From: CALGLS01 sp965222105
GTDB taxonomy: Bacteria > Bacteroidota > Bacteroidia > Chitinophagales > Saprospiraceae
DNA length: 64,000 nucleotides
Direction of reading: 5' to 3'
NCBI GenBank assembly: GCA_965222105.1
Contig: CBDCTQ010000075.1
Coordinates: 1 to 64,000 of the forward strand
In this document: positions 53,750 through 62,376 of the stretch, piece by piece
How the letters are laid out: each line of letters opens with the position of its first letter
Numbering within the stretch: position 1 is the stretch's first letter
Position numbers and translations under genes: made by a program
The notes under the pieces: generated by a model
Database searches by the model: none
Seen by the model: the letters and a program-made list of their open reading frames with translations, nothing else
Told to the model about the DNA's origin: nothing

Positions 53750-55288
53750 ATGAGAAAATTAGCGACTTGTCTTTGCCTGGTCCTGTATCTGGTTGATTTG
53801 AATGGGCAATTCATGAATGCGCTACGAATCGAGCCGGTCGATGCATTGTCAATGGATTGGGGGTCGCTGGGTATGCGTACAACCGAAAAGAAAGACCTTA
53901 CAAATTCAAAGGCGGTTCCCGTTCCTAAAATTCCAATGGACCTTTGGATTGAAAAGGAAGAAGTTTTGGCCACTTTGTCTAAAGTGGAACAACAACAACA
54001 ATATTTGCTGTCGAAAGGTATGAACATTCCGGACACTACCCAACTAACCATTTCTTCTCAACTTTTGGAATTGCATCAACGCTACTGCTCCATAAAGACA
54101 TATATCGAACGGAACTACCCGGATTGTTACCCGTTGAATTACGATCTCTATCCTATTTCTGTAAAAGAAATTCAAAATAACCTGCTTGAGCCTCAACAAA
54201 CGCTTTTGGAATACTACATTGGTGGCACCAAAATTTTTGTATTCATTTACAACAAAGAGGAATACAGGGCTTTTGAAATTGAAAATGACTTTCCTCTTGA
54301 AGAATGGGTTGCCCAAATTCACAACACAAATCAAACGGAACAGCCTGATTATCTGGCAGAAACGTATACCGCCGCTGCACATCAGCTTTACAAAAAGTTA
54401 ATTGCCCCAATTGCAAAGTACCTTCAGGATGAACTAATCATCATTCCAGACGGGATACTGGGTTACCTGCCGTTTGAAGCGCTGCTGGTTAAAAAGCCGC
54501 TCACTTCAATCCGTTGGAAAAAACACCGGTACCTTTTGCAAGAAAAGCAGATCAGTTATTGCTACTCCCCCTCTCTGCTGAACGAAATGAAATACAAGCC
54601 ACACAAAAATGATCTTTCAAAAGGATTGCTGGCTATGGCTCCTTTTTACAACAGTGCATCTGCTGAACAGGTCAACCGACTTCGATTCAGCACCAATGCC
54701 AAGGAGTCATCTCCTTCTTCCCTTTTCGACTCCGGCGAAGAAGTGTACTGCATTTCCAACCTGACAAACGGCACCGCTCTTTACAACGAAGAGGCTACTA
54801 AGGAACAATTCATCCGTTTAGCTCCCCGATACCGCTTTCTTCATCTCGCCACGCACGGCAGGGTCAACCCCGAAACCGGCAAAAACTCATTCCTGATGTT
54901 TACTAAAAATAGCACCATCAAAGAAGATGAACTACTGTATCTTCGCGATCTCAACAACCTGCAACTCAACGCCGACATGGTCGTCTTGTCAGCTTGTGAA
55001 ACAGCTACAGGAGAATTCCAAAGAGGAGGAAAACGGATGGGGCTGACAAGGGGATTTATTTACGCCGGCGCCAAAAGCATTGTCACGACTTTGTGGGCAA
55101 CCGAAGATACAGCCACCAAAGAATTGATGATCCTTTTCTACGAATACCTCACCGGTGGAATGACTAAAGATGCCGCCCTCCGGCAAGCCAAACTGGATTA
55201 CATCCACAGCGTGAAAGACGAAGATATGGCCCACCCTTTTTATTGGTCGGGGTTTGTGGGGGTTGGAGATATGGGGGCGGTATGGTGA
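53750..55288 (+). CDS. CHAT-domain (caspase-like) protein without TPRs
   Basis: A 512-residue protein with a signal-like N terminus (MRKLATCLCLVLYLVDLNG). A spacer (about 20-140) contains a short helical EEVLATLSKVEQQQQYL stretch. The CHAT domain fills about 145-512: LLEYYIGGTKIFVFIYNK, DELIIIPDGILGYLPFEAL, catalytic His369 in FLHLATHGRV and Cys416 in VVLSACETATGE, ending HPFYWSGFVGVGD. CHAT proteins are clan CD cysteine peptidases; in this phylum they usually carry long N-terminal TPR arrays, which are missing here. Substrate unknown; the His/Cys dyad is intact. Confidence 0.9.
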   Translation: MRKLATCLCLVLYLVDLNGQFMNALRIEPVDALSMDWGSLGMRTTEKKDLTNSKAVPVPKIPMDLWIEKEEVLATLSKVEQQQQYLLSKGMNIPDTTQLTISSQLLELHQRYCSIKTYIERNYPDCYPLNYDLYPISVKEIQNNLLEPQQTLLEYYIGGTKIFVFIYNKEEYRAFEIENDFPLEEWVAQIHNTNQTEQPDYLAETYTAAAHQLYKKLIAPIAKYLQDELIIIPDGILGYLPFEALLVKKPLTSIRWKKHRYLLQEKQISYCYSPSLLNEMKYKPHKNDLSKGLLAMAPFYNSASAEQVNRLRFSTNAKESSPSSLFDSGEEVYCISNLTNGTALYNEEATKEQFIRLAPRYRFLHLATHGRVNPETGKNSFLMFTKNSTIKEDELLYLRDLNNLQLNADMVVLSACETATGEFQRGGKRMGLTRGFIYAGAKSIVTTLWATEDTATKELMILFYEYLTGGMTKDAALRQAKLDYIHSVKDEDMAHPFYWSGFVGVGDMGAVW

Positions 55289-55289
55289 A

Positions 55290-55430
55290 TGGTTTTACGG
55301 TTCACGGTAAAACGGCGTGCCCATGAAGGGCTATCGCCTATATGGCAGGCATGAAGGCGTAGCGACAGCGGAGTCCTTCATGGTTTACGGTTTACGGTTC
55401 ACGGTACACGGTTTACGGTTCACGGTTCAC
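55290..55430. repeat. 7-bp array and TGAAGG/CCTTCA stem-loop
   Basis: The stem CATGAAGG/CCTTCATG (about 55350-55382) is followed by seven 7-base units at 55382-55430: GGTTTAC, GGTTTAC, GGTTCAC, GGTACAC, GGTTTAC, GGTTCAC, GGTTCAC. GGTTTTACGGTTCACGGTAA before the stem uses the same words, as does the 60-bp array at 45.1 kb. Confidence 0.85.
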
Positions 55431-55570
55431 GGTATTTTGGTACAGGGTATCTATAGAAGGGGACGTAAATATGAACCGCTCTTTTTGCCCCGGCACCTGG
55501 AATAATCCTTCCGGACCAGCAGATGGGAATGCCTGGCTCATATATTGAATAGACGAAGCTAAAGGCAGCC

Positions 55571-56308
55571 TCACCACACCCCCATCCGTCGCCGAAGCTC
55601 CCCCTTCCCTCCTCTCGACACCGGCAACTTTTCGCCATTCTGAAGCAACACAAAGCCCTCCCGCCAATCGAACTGGTCGATGTAGTTCAAGTTGACCAAA
55701 TAGGACTGATGTATCCGGCAAAACAGGGAAGAGGACAGGCGTTCTTCCAGGTATTTCATCGTGTATACAGAGTACATCTTGCGGGTATCATCGCTGAGAA
55801 AGAGGGTGATGTAGTTGCCATCGGACTGACAGTAGACGATCTGGTCAATGGCGATGAAATCGAAGCCGTCGCCGGAGCGAAGTGCGATTTTTTGGTGGCC
55901 CCGAAGGTTGTCGAGCAGCACCTCAAAATGATCGCTGGACAGCCCCCTGGTTCGTCTGGATTGAACACGGCTCACTGCCTCGAGGAGATGTTCTTTTTTG
56001 ATGGGTTTGAGCAGATAGTCCACCACCGCGCTGATGCGAAAGGCGTCGATGGCATACTGACTATGAGCCGTACAAAAGATGACATCGAAAAAAATGGTGT
56101 CGAATTTTTTCAGCAGGTCGAAGCCCGTCATCTGCGGCATGTCGATGTCGAGGAATACGAGTTCGGGCCGGTGCTTGTGGATGGTTTTCCAGGCTTCTTT
56201 GCCGGAAGTGCAAGAAGCAACGATCTCCAACTGAGGACACCATTGGTGGATGTCGCTGGTTAGAGCGTCAATGGCTTTTTGCTCGTCGTCGATGAGGATG
56301 GTTTGCAT
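55571..56308 (-). CDS. LytTR-family response regulator
   Basis: A 245-residue regulator: receiver with DDE at 7-9, phospho-acceptor Asp54 in VFLDIDMPQ and Lys in LLKPIKKEH; LytTR domain with IVYCQSDGNYITLFLSDD, CRIHQSYLVNLNYIDQ and LPVSRGGKGEL. It lies 41 bases downstream of the kinase gene on the same strand, so both are one operon. Targets unknown. Confidence 0.93.
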   Translation of the reverse strand: MQTILIDDEQKAIDALTSDIHQWCPQLEIVASCTSGKEAWKTIHKHRPELVFLDIDMPQMTGFDLLKKFDTIFFDVIFCTAHSQYAIDAFRISAVVDYLLKPIKKEHLLEAVSRVQSRRTRGLSSDHFEVLLDNLRGHQKIALRSGDGFDFIAIDQIVYCQSDGNYITLFLSDDTRKMYSVYTMKYLEERLSSSLFCRIHQSYLVNLNYIDQFDWREGFVLLQNGEKLPVSRGGKGELRRRMGVW

Positions 56309-56349
56309 TGGGCGGTTGGTTTATAATCACAACGAATAATAATTATCAA

Positions 56350-58353
56350 CTAAATGGGAATGGTCAACAGGACGTCCGTCCCGGTGGCCTGGCCGCTGTT
56401 GTCGTATTGGTCGATGATGTCGAGGGCAATGTCTGTGTCCAAATATTGGTTGATGATCTGAATGCGCTCGCGGGTCAGGTGGACACCGTAAGATGGGCGC
56501 CTGCCATTCCTCTTATTGCCATCGGCCGCTTTTCGTCCAATGCCGTTGTCGCGGATGAGGCAGCACACCGTATTGCCATCTTGAATAGACAATGAAATGC
56601 GGAGTTTCTTAATTCCCGGTTTGGGACTGAGGCCATGCCAGATGGCGTTTTCCAGAAATGGTTGGAGCACCAGTGGCGGTATTTTGACAAAAGAGGTGTC
56701 GACATCGGGATTGATTTTTATGTCAAATGTAAAGTCATTGTTAAAGCGGAGGGATTCGAGCTGGAGGTATAATTGGCAAAAGTCCAACTCTTTGCTCATA
56801 GAAATAACCGGTTGGGTGGTATTGTCCAGAATGGTGCGCACCAGTTGAGCAAAAACGGCCAGGTAGTGGGTGGCTTCCTCTTTTTTGTTGGTTTGCACCA
56901 AATTTTTAATCGAGTTCAAGGTGTTGGCCACAAAATGGGGATTCATCTGGGCTTTCAGCGCTTTGAGCTCTGCTTCGGCAATGTGTTGTTGGAATCGGGC
57001 AGCTTCTTTCTCTTTTTGGGCAACCTCCAATTTGGATTCCACCAACTGGCGTTCGGCTTTTCGGCTATTCTGTTCTGCCTGCCGGATGCTGTAATGGGTG
57101 CGATAGCCAAGCCCCAACGAAAAGAAAATGACTTCGAGCAGCACCCCCAACTGAGCAAAGGAAAAGGGCATAAAGGTAAATGCTTTGATGAAGTCGGGAA
57201 AGTCGGTGTTTCCTCTTAATATCTGGAACTCAACTTCATATGCCAGAATACTCACAATAGCAAATACGATCAACAACAAGGAGCCGATCAGTACCCATTT
57301 GACGAGCCAGTCGATCTTCATTCTTATTAAGATGTAACCGTATATAAAAATCCCGATCAACAACAAGTCATTGCGAGGTGCCCTGTTGCCACCTCTTGCC
57401 AGCATATCAGAGACATCTGCATGCCACCAAACGTCCCAGCAAAAAAATGCCAGACAAAGCGCACCACCCACCCAGGCCACATACATCAACAACGGGTGCT
57501 CCCGCCTCCGGATATTCAGGAACTGAATGACAAAAACACCGTACGAAAAGTAAATAAAATAGTACATGGAAGATCCGTAAGGAACCAAAAGATCAATATA
57601 GTTGGAGAATAAAGTGGGCGTGTAGGGTGCCTTTTTCAATAAATAGTACAGCAGCAATGACAAAATATAACAAGCATAATACAAATATGCTTTATCCGCG
57701 TAAAAGAAATACTGGATAATCGAAAACATTAGCATAATCAACAGCGAACCGTAAAACAGTCCGTCAAAAATCCGGCTGGCTTCTCTACCATGTTGTTGCT
57801 TCCAACTGCGGTGGGCCACCTTCTCCAATCCCAGCAGGGTAAATTCTTCGATTTTGGTAGCCGCCCAAAGAAAGGTGGGGTGAAGGATCATATCCACCCG
57901 ACTACCAGGTGCCACCTGAAAAGGAAAATATCGCCTTTCGGGAAACAGCCGCTCGTTAAAAGCCACAGCTTGTCCCGCCAGGGCTTGCTGAAATTGAGCA
58001 TCTGTTCGCAAGCCAATATTCAGAAGATCGACCCGTCCAAAATGAAGAAATGCCTTGAGGGTGTCGGAAGAAGAGGTATTTTCAATCTGAATCAGAAACC
58101 AAAACCGATTGCGGTTGTTGCTACCAAAAAAATCAGCATCAGGATGATAGGGCCGGAAGGAGGTGACAGGTAACCGGGCCACTTCGTAGAGCGACATATC
58201 GCCTGTGGAATCCTGGAAAACCAACACCTCGGACGGCGTCAGCTCTTTCGAGAAATTAATGTTATTTCCATCTAACTTCACCACTTCCCCCCAGCCCTCC
58301 ACCGGTACTACCCACCCAACGATCAGTATCAACCCCGTGATTATGTGCTTCAT
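56350..58353 (-). CDS. 7TMR-DISM sensor kinase of the LytS type
   Basis: A 667-residue membrane kinase. Signal peptide (MKHIITGLILIVGWVVPVEG), an extracellular 7TMR-DISMED2 beta domain (about 25-180: FWFLIQIENTSSSDTLKAF), seven membrane helices (about 195-400), a coiled coil (QAEQNSRKAERQLVESKLEV), and the His_kinase domain with phospho-His in NPHFVANTLNSIKN and ATP site DNGIGRKA. DISMED2 domains are thought to bind carbohydrate-like ligands. Operon with the LytTR gene. I take the inner ATG at 58353, since the signal peptide starts there. Confidence 0.92.
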   Translation of the reverse strand: MKHIITGLILIVGWVVPVEGWGEVVKLDGNNINFSKELTPSEVLVFQDSTGDMSLYEVARLPVTSFRPYHPDADFFGSNNRNRFWFLIQIENTSSSDTLKAFLHFGRVDLLNIGLRTDAQFQQALAGQAVAFNERLFPERRYFPFQVAPGSRVDMILHPTFLWAATKIEEFTLLGLEKVAHRSWKQQHGREASRIFDGLFYGSLLIMLMFSIIQYFFYADKAYLYYACYILSLLLYYLLKKAPYTPTLFSNYIDLLVPYGSSMYYFIYFSYGVFVIQFLNIRRREHPLLMYVAWVGGALCLAFFCWDVWWHADVSDMLARGGNRAPRNDLLLIGIFIYGYILIRMKIDWLVKWVLIGSLLLIVFAIVSILAYEVEFQILRGNTDFPDFIKAFTFMPFSFAQLGVLLEVIFFSLGLGYRTHYSIRQAEQNSRKAERQLVESKLEVAQKEKEAARFQQHIAEAELKALKAQMNPHFVANTLNSIKNLVQTNKKEEATHYLAVFAQLVRTILDNTTQPVISMSKELDFCQLYLQLESLRFNNDFTFDIKINPDVDTSFVKIPPLVLQPFLENAIWHGLSPKPGIKKLRISLSIQDGNTVCCLIRDNGIGRKAADGNKRNGRRPSYGVHLTRERIQIINQYLDTDIALDIIDQYDNSGQATGTDVLLTIPI

Positions 58354-58582
58354 ATATAGGTGATTTTCCAAATATGGATCGAAAGTCGCCAAATATTTAT
58401 TGTCTTTTTCTTTACTGCTTTTTCTCTCTTAGCTTGCCTGGGTAACAACCTCCCGGCTGGTAGTTCTGTCTGCATCGGCGATGAATAATCGCTGTCATGC
58501 CTGGTAAAGAAATGCCACCGGCCAGAGGATTTTTTTAACCATAAGAGATTATACGGAATTTTTTTGTAGAGGAACCGGATAG

Positions 58583-58600
58583 TCCCGAAAGCGTTCGGGA
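58583..58600. repeat. TCCCGAA/TTCGGGA stem-loop
   Basis: Perfect 7-base stem with loop AGCG. Related stems lie at 18452, 31058, 31101 and 51678. Confidence 0.7.
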
Positions 58601-58610
58601 TTGTCATAGC

Positions 58611-58688
58611 CGAGGAACACCCGGAGCCTCGTAGCCCTAGCTACGAAGGCGAGCCTCGCCTGGCGGCCAGACAGGGATGTGACGAAGG
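58611..58688. repeat. 78-bp dispersed repeat, copy 2 (inverted)
   Basis: Reverse complement of 26529-26606 with two differences. It ends 69 bases before the small peptide ATG. Confidence 0.9.
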
Positions 58689-58757
58689 ATATGTCAAAAA
58701 GATCATCTGGGCTCCATACAAAATTCTTCCGAATAAGCTCTACAAATTTTCTCAACA

Positions 58758-58874
58758 ATGAAAAAGCAGAAAAAGCAAAAGATCGAAAAATTCGATCATT
58801 TCAAGTTGCCTCCCAAACAACTCAAGGCCCTCAAAGGCGGCGATGGGATCATCACTGATGATATTATGGACTAA
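58758..58874 (+). CDS. 38-residue peptide with double-glycine (KGG) leader, RiPP-precursor-like
   Basis: A tiny gene too short for usual callers. The N-terminal part is Lys/Gln-rich (MKKQKKQKIEKFDHFK), then LPPKQLKALKGG, which matches the leader pattern of Bacteroidota ribosomal peptide precursors cut after Gly-Gly by a C39 peptidase transporter. The rest, DGIITDDIMD, is short and acidic with one Thr and no Cys. A perfect 9-base terminator begins 16 bases after the stop, which supports real transcription. No maturation enzyme or C39 transporter lies nearby, so the partner must be elsewhere; it could also be an orphan or worn copy. Confidence 0.65.
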   Translation: MKKQKKQKIEKFDHFKLPPKQLKALKGGDGIITDDIMD

Positions 58875-58889
58875 GCCATTGACTCTCGA

Positions 58890-58924
58890 AATGCGATTGC
58901 TACAGCCTGGTAATCGCATTTTTT
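58890..58924 (+). terminator. Terminator of the small peptide gene
   Basis: Perfect arms AATGCGATT (58890-58898) and AATCGCATT (58912-58920), then Ts to 58924. The right part overlaps the last codons of the convergent gene. Confidence 0.88.
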
Positions 58925-60339
58925 CCCATCTCCTCTATCTTGCTTTCGATCCAGGGTTTGAAAAAAACAAATGGGGTTTTCTCTAGCTGGGTCATCAGCT
59001 TCTGTGGATCGACTTTTTTGCGAACAAACTGTCGAACAAACTCCACCAGTGTCCGGTATCCTTGAATGGTACCGGAATGAAGTGTTTTGTTTCTATCCAA
59101 AAAATTAGCAAATGCCTTGCAATGATCCAAAATCAACTCTCTTCCGCTTCTACCATACTTTTCATAGTAGCATTGCAATAGGATACTGCGCGACCTTACG
59201 GAAAAATAGTCGTTGTTGAAATGAATGAGCACCAATCTTGTGATGGCTTCATCAAAATTGCCCGTAGCAAAAAACACATAGGCATCTGCAATTCCAACAA
59301 CACTTTCCCGGTAACTGTCTTTTAAATAGGGCTTCCAGCCCCGAATAAACTCGTTGGCCCAATCGTAGTGCTTCAGCTTGCAGGCAATGCTCACTATATT
59401 GTGAAACTGCGTAGCAGAAATAAACCCGTCGGCAATCAAAAGCCGGGATCTCAGCCCAAAATCAAACAAGTCAAATGCTTCGCGATAATAGGCCGTACGC
59501 CCCCGCTTGATTTGAGCAGAGGTAAAATTGAGCAGATAAGAAAGGACGATGAGTTGGTCTTCTTTGTTCAACGATTGACCACATTCCAGAAGGTTTTTTT
59601 TCAATCGGTCAAACACCGGCTCTTCTCCTTGTTGCAACAGTTGGAGGATCAGCGCATAAAACCGGGCGGGGTGGCTTTCCGGATACGGTTGTTGGCTACA
59701 ATACGCCAGGGTTTCCGCCACAAATTCGGGGTGGTATGACTGCTGCAATAGATTTTCTCGGTTCTGCATCTCGCAGGCCAACTTCAGTTTTGACACGACA
59801 AAACATTCATCGAGGTGGCTCATAGCCGATGAAAGAAAATGGTCGTCGGTATTTATTTTTTCGGAGTTGGTATGGTAAAAAAGGCGACGGTTGATCTCGT
59901 ACAACCGGTAGTTGGTGTCGGCATCGGCGATGAAACCGGCCCCCTTGTGGGAACGCATCTGTTCCAGTTTTTGAAAGTAAAGGTCGTCGAGTTTCCGCTC
60001 TTTGTAAATTTCCAACAATTCAATTGCAAATTCACTTTTATTATTTTTAAAACGCCTGAGGAGCAAAAACTCCAGCAGAAAGCCATTCAAGGTTGAAAAA
60101 GCATTGCCGAGTTTTTTGCGGAAGCCGGCATCGCCATTGGAACTGCTCAACAGGTCTAGTACAGCCGGGTCTTGCTGTATTTTTTCTTTGTCGAAACGAG
60201 GATACTGCTTTCGCAAAATGGAATAGAGGCGGAGTACCTTTTGCTGGTTGGGATAGGAGGCCCGGAGGAAGCGGTCGAACGCTTTTATTTCTTTTGGTGA
60301 GAGAGTTTGTAACAGGGTTATAAAATTGCTTTTTTGCAT
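58900..60339 (-). CDS. Large helical protein of unknown function
   Basis: A 479-residue soluble protein, almost all helix: LLQTLSPKEIKAFDRFLRAS, QQKVLRLYSILRKQYPRFD, LEIYKERKLDDLYFQKLEQM, LVLIHFNNDYFSVRSRSILL. The spacing resembles degenerate TPR or other superhelical repeats. Similar proteins occur widely in Saprospirales by my recollection, without known function. No signal peptide. Convergent with the small peptide gene, whose terminator overlaps its end. Confidence 0.7.
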   Translation of the reverse strand: MQKSNFITLLQTLSPKEIKAFDRFLRASYPNQQKVLRLYSILRKQYPRFDKEKIQQDPAVLDLLSSSNGDAGFRKKLGNAFSTLNGFLLEFLLLRRFKNNKSEFAIELLEIYKERKLDDLYFQKLEQMRSHKGAGFIADADTNYRLYEINRRLFYHTNSEKINTDDHFLSSAMSHLDECFVVSKLKLACEMQNRENLLQQSYHPEFVAETLAYCSQQPYPESHPARFYALILQLLQQGEEPVFDRLKKNLLECGQSLNKEDQLIVLSYLLNFTSAQIKRGRTAYYREAFDLFDFGLRSRLLIADGFISATQFHNIVSIACKLKHYDWANEFIRGWKPYLKDSYRESVVGIADAYVFFATGNFDEAITRLVLIHFNNDYFSVRSRSILLQCYYEKYGRSGRELILDHCKAFANFLDRNKTLHSGTIQGYRTLVEFVRQFVRKKVDPQKLMTQLEKTPFVFFKPWIESKIEEMGKNAITRL

Positions 60340-61141
60340 GGGGATTGGATTGCTAAGTTGGTTTGGGTGAATTTAATGGAAAAATTTGACATTACATACT
60401 ATTTATTTTGAAAATACTTACTATCCATATATGTTGTTGAAAGAACCTGGATAAATCGGATGGAAAATCAAATACACATAAATGTTTTCCTATTTTACTT
60501 TGTTTTCAAATTCAGAGTTTTGGGTAGTGGTTTCTTTTGTTTGTTTTTTGAAATGTGTGAAAAACGGGCGGGAAAGTTCTGTTTTTTGTACTTTGGGGAT
60601 ATTAGGATAAAGCGTAATGTTGTGGCGGGGCTTTTGATGTGGGTAGTGGTTTTTACCACCGAGGCTCTAAGGCACGGAGGTCATGGAGCAATTATCAGCG
60701 CGCCAATCGTGCTGTTAATGTTACCAAGAGGTGCGTCGCTATGCGCCGCTTCCATTGGTAATAAGACCATGAAGGAAATAGTCTGTTCGTCGAAGTTTGA
60801 CTACTGAAAGGGTAGTTCTGCGACTTCAATGCTGCTCAAAAACCCCTCGTTCATAGAAGTCTGTGACTTCGATGAAACTTAATCCCCGAAAAGGAAAGCC
60901 CCCAAAAATGTACCAGGACTTCTCCGCCCAACTCCTCATCTTTATGGCGAATTATTAAAATATATTTTTTCACTCATATCCCAATCCGAATCTGGTCAAC
61001 CGATCGCATCTTCCCATCACCGGCAAACACATTGATATTCAAATACCGTTAGGTCGAAAACCGTCACGGACCTGCTCAAAAACAGTTCGTGAAAACAGGA
61101 CGCGTAACCATTATTTTTTACCTTTTTAAATTAACCTTTTT
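60340..61141. other. Long gap with several short repeats, no recognised gene
   Basis: Contains ACCACCGAGGCTCTAAGGCA (about 60656, a weak relative of the ACCACAAAG element), an imperfect long hairpin from TTACCAAGAGGTGCG to TTGGTAA (about 60720-60762), and the GAAGTC/GACTTC stem (60851-60875). A 115-codon plus-strand frame (60460-60807) has an unnatural composition and crosses these repeats, so I do not call it. Confidence 0.6.
60851..60875. repeat. GAAGTC/GACTTC stem-loop, copy 2
   Basis: TCATAGAAGTC, TGT, GACTTCGATGA. The core is the reverse complement of the stem at 11639-11657; flanking CGTT and GATG words are also shared. Confidence 0.6.
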
Positions 61142-62260
61142 ATGAAAATCAAAATTCTATTTCCCCTTATTCTGCTGGCCATCCTCCTGGCTTCATGCAA
61201 CAAAGAAGAGCAGACCGACCAGTCCGCCCACCTGGACAGTCGCCCCGAAACCATCACCTTCCCTACCCTGCCCGACAACAATTACCAGCGGCCCGACGTG
61301 TCGAGCTACACCGGCGAACGGCCCAACGACCAGGAGATCAGCGAGCGGGGAGCTACTATTTCCGTACCTCCTGGCACCAACCAGTTGCAGGCCATCATCG
61401 ACGGTGCTTCCTGGGGCGACAAGATCGTCCTCGAAGCAGGCACCCACTACGAAGATGCTACGGTTGTTATCAACAAAAGACTTACATTGTCGGGACAACA
61501 AGGCGCCGTACTTTCTCTGGGAGGAACCGACGCCGGCTTTGTAGGCATGTACCTCTACGATGCGTTCAAAACCCGGATCGAAGACCTGTCTATTGTAAAT
61601 AGCGGATATGCTTTTATAGGCATTGCCGTTGAGCTGACCGATCTGGTCGAAATTTACGACAATAATATGGACGGCTTTACGTACTCCATCTTATTAGAAG
61701 AAGCCTGGCATGCTAAAGTGAAGGACAATATCATTGTTGGGTTCGATGCGAGCGTGGAAAGTGGTGGAGTAGGGATCACTGTTCTTAACGGCGATCAGAT
61801 ACACCTTTCCGGCAACGCCATTTCGATAAATTTATTCGGCATCTGGGCCTGCGACCACGACGGCAAAGCACGAGACAACGACGTCCACCACAATCTTATT
61901 GGGCTGATACTATGCAAGGTACCGGAAGGCAGTTTTACGGGGCTGTTTTCTGACGAGAGCACCGGTGGCTCCGTATTCCCCGCTACCAACTGGGAGGTGA
62001 AGCACAACGATGCACACCATAATGTATGGGGCTACCTGGTGATCGACGGCGCTAACAACAGCAGCCTCCACAACAACGATGCTTCTTACAACGCCTTTGT
62101 AGACATCGAACTGGCAGCGGAAACCAACCTGTTGTTTGGTTTTACAACCCCCGTTTCGCACAATAATACCGTCAACGCCAACGGCGCTTACTACATCGAC
62201 TGCGGCGACGACAATACCGTGACAAATGGCACAGAGGCTGGAGTGCCTTGTTCGCTTTGA
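61142..62260 (+). CDS. Parallel beta-helix lipoprotein (NosD/pectate-lyase-like)
   Basis: A 372-residue lipoprotein: signal MKIKILFPLILLAILLASCN with lipid on the Cys. After a Pro/Asp-rich linker, the segment ISVPPGTNQLQAIIDGASWG, DKIVLEAGTHYEDATVVINK starts a right-handed parallel beta-helix, with PbH1-type turns such as LVEIYDNNMDG, KVKDNIIVGFD, QIHLSGNAISI and SSLHNNDASYN. Such proteins bind or cut polysaccharides; no catalytic set is obvious by eye. A terminator follows. Confidence 0.85.
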   Translation: MKIKILFPLILLAILLASCNKEEQTDQSAHLDSRPETITFPTLPDNNYQRPDVSSYTGERPNDQEISERGATISVPPGTNQLQAIIDGASWGDKIVLEAGTHYEDATVVINKRLTLSGQQGAVLSLGGTDAGFVGMYLYDAFKTRIEDLSIVNSGYAFIGIAVELTDLVEIYDNNMDGFTYSILLEEAWHAKVKDNIIVGFDASVESGGVGITVLNGDQIHLSGNAISINLFGIWACDHDGKARDNDVHHNLIGLILCKVPEGSFTGLFSDESTGGSVFPATNWEVKHNDAHHNVWGYLVIDGANNSSLHNNDASYNAFVDIELAAETNLLFGFTTPVSHNNTVNANGAYYIDCGDDNTVTNGTEAGVPCSL

Positions 62261-62322
62261 GGGGTTTTGTAATTCCATTCCCACAAAGCGGTAAGTGAAG
62301 TCAATACCATAAAACCAGAAGG

Positions 62323-62353
62323 AACAGCCCCGCAGATTTGTGGGGCTGTTTTT
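62323..62353 (+). terminator. Terminator between the convergent beta-helix and adhesin genes
   Basis: Arms AACAGCCCC (62323-62331) and GGGGCTGTT (62342-62350) with Ts to 62353. Confidence 0.88.
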
Positions 62354-62376
62354 AAAGATTTATTTTCAGAATAAAA

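Larger units (their letters stand above)
58354..58757. other. Intergenic region between divergent kinase and small-peptide genes
   Basis: Contains the TCCCGAA/TTCGGGA stem-loop (58583-58600) and the 78-bp repeat (58611-58688). I find no clear -33/-7 pair for the peptide gene. Confidence 0.6.

Noticed and set aside
60460..60807. 115-codon plus-strand frame
   Set aside because: Low-complexity Phe/Val-rich start and a course through dispersed repeats; no sign of coding constraint.
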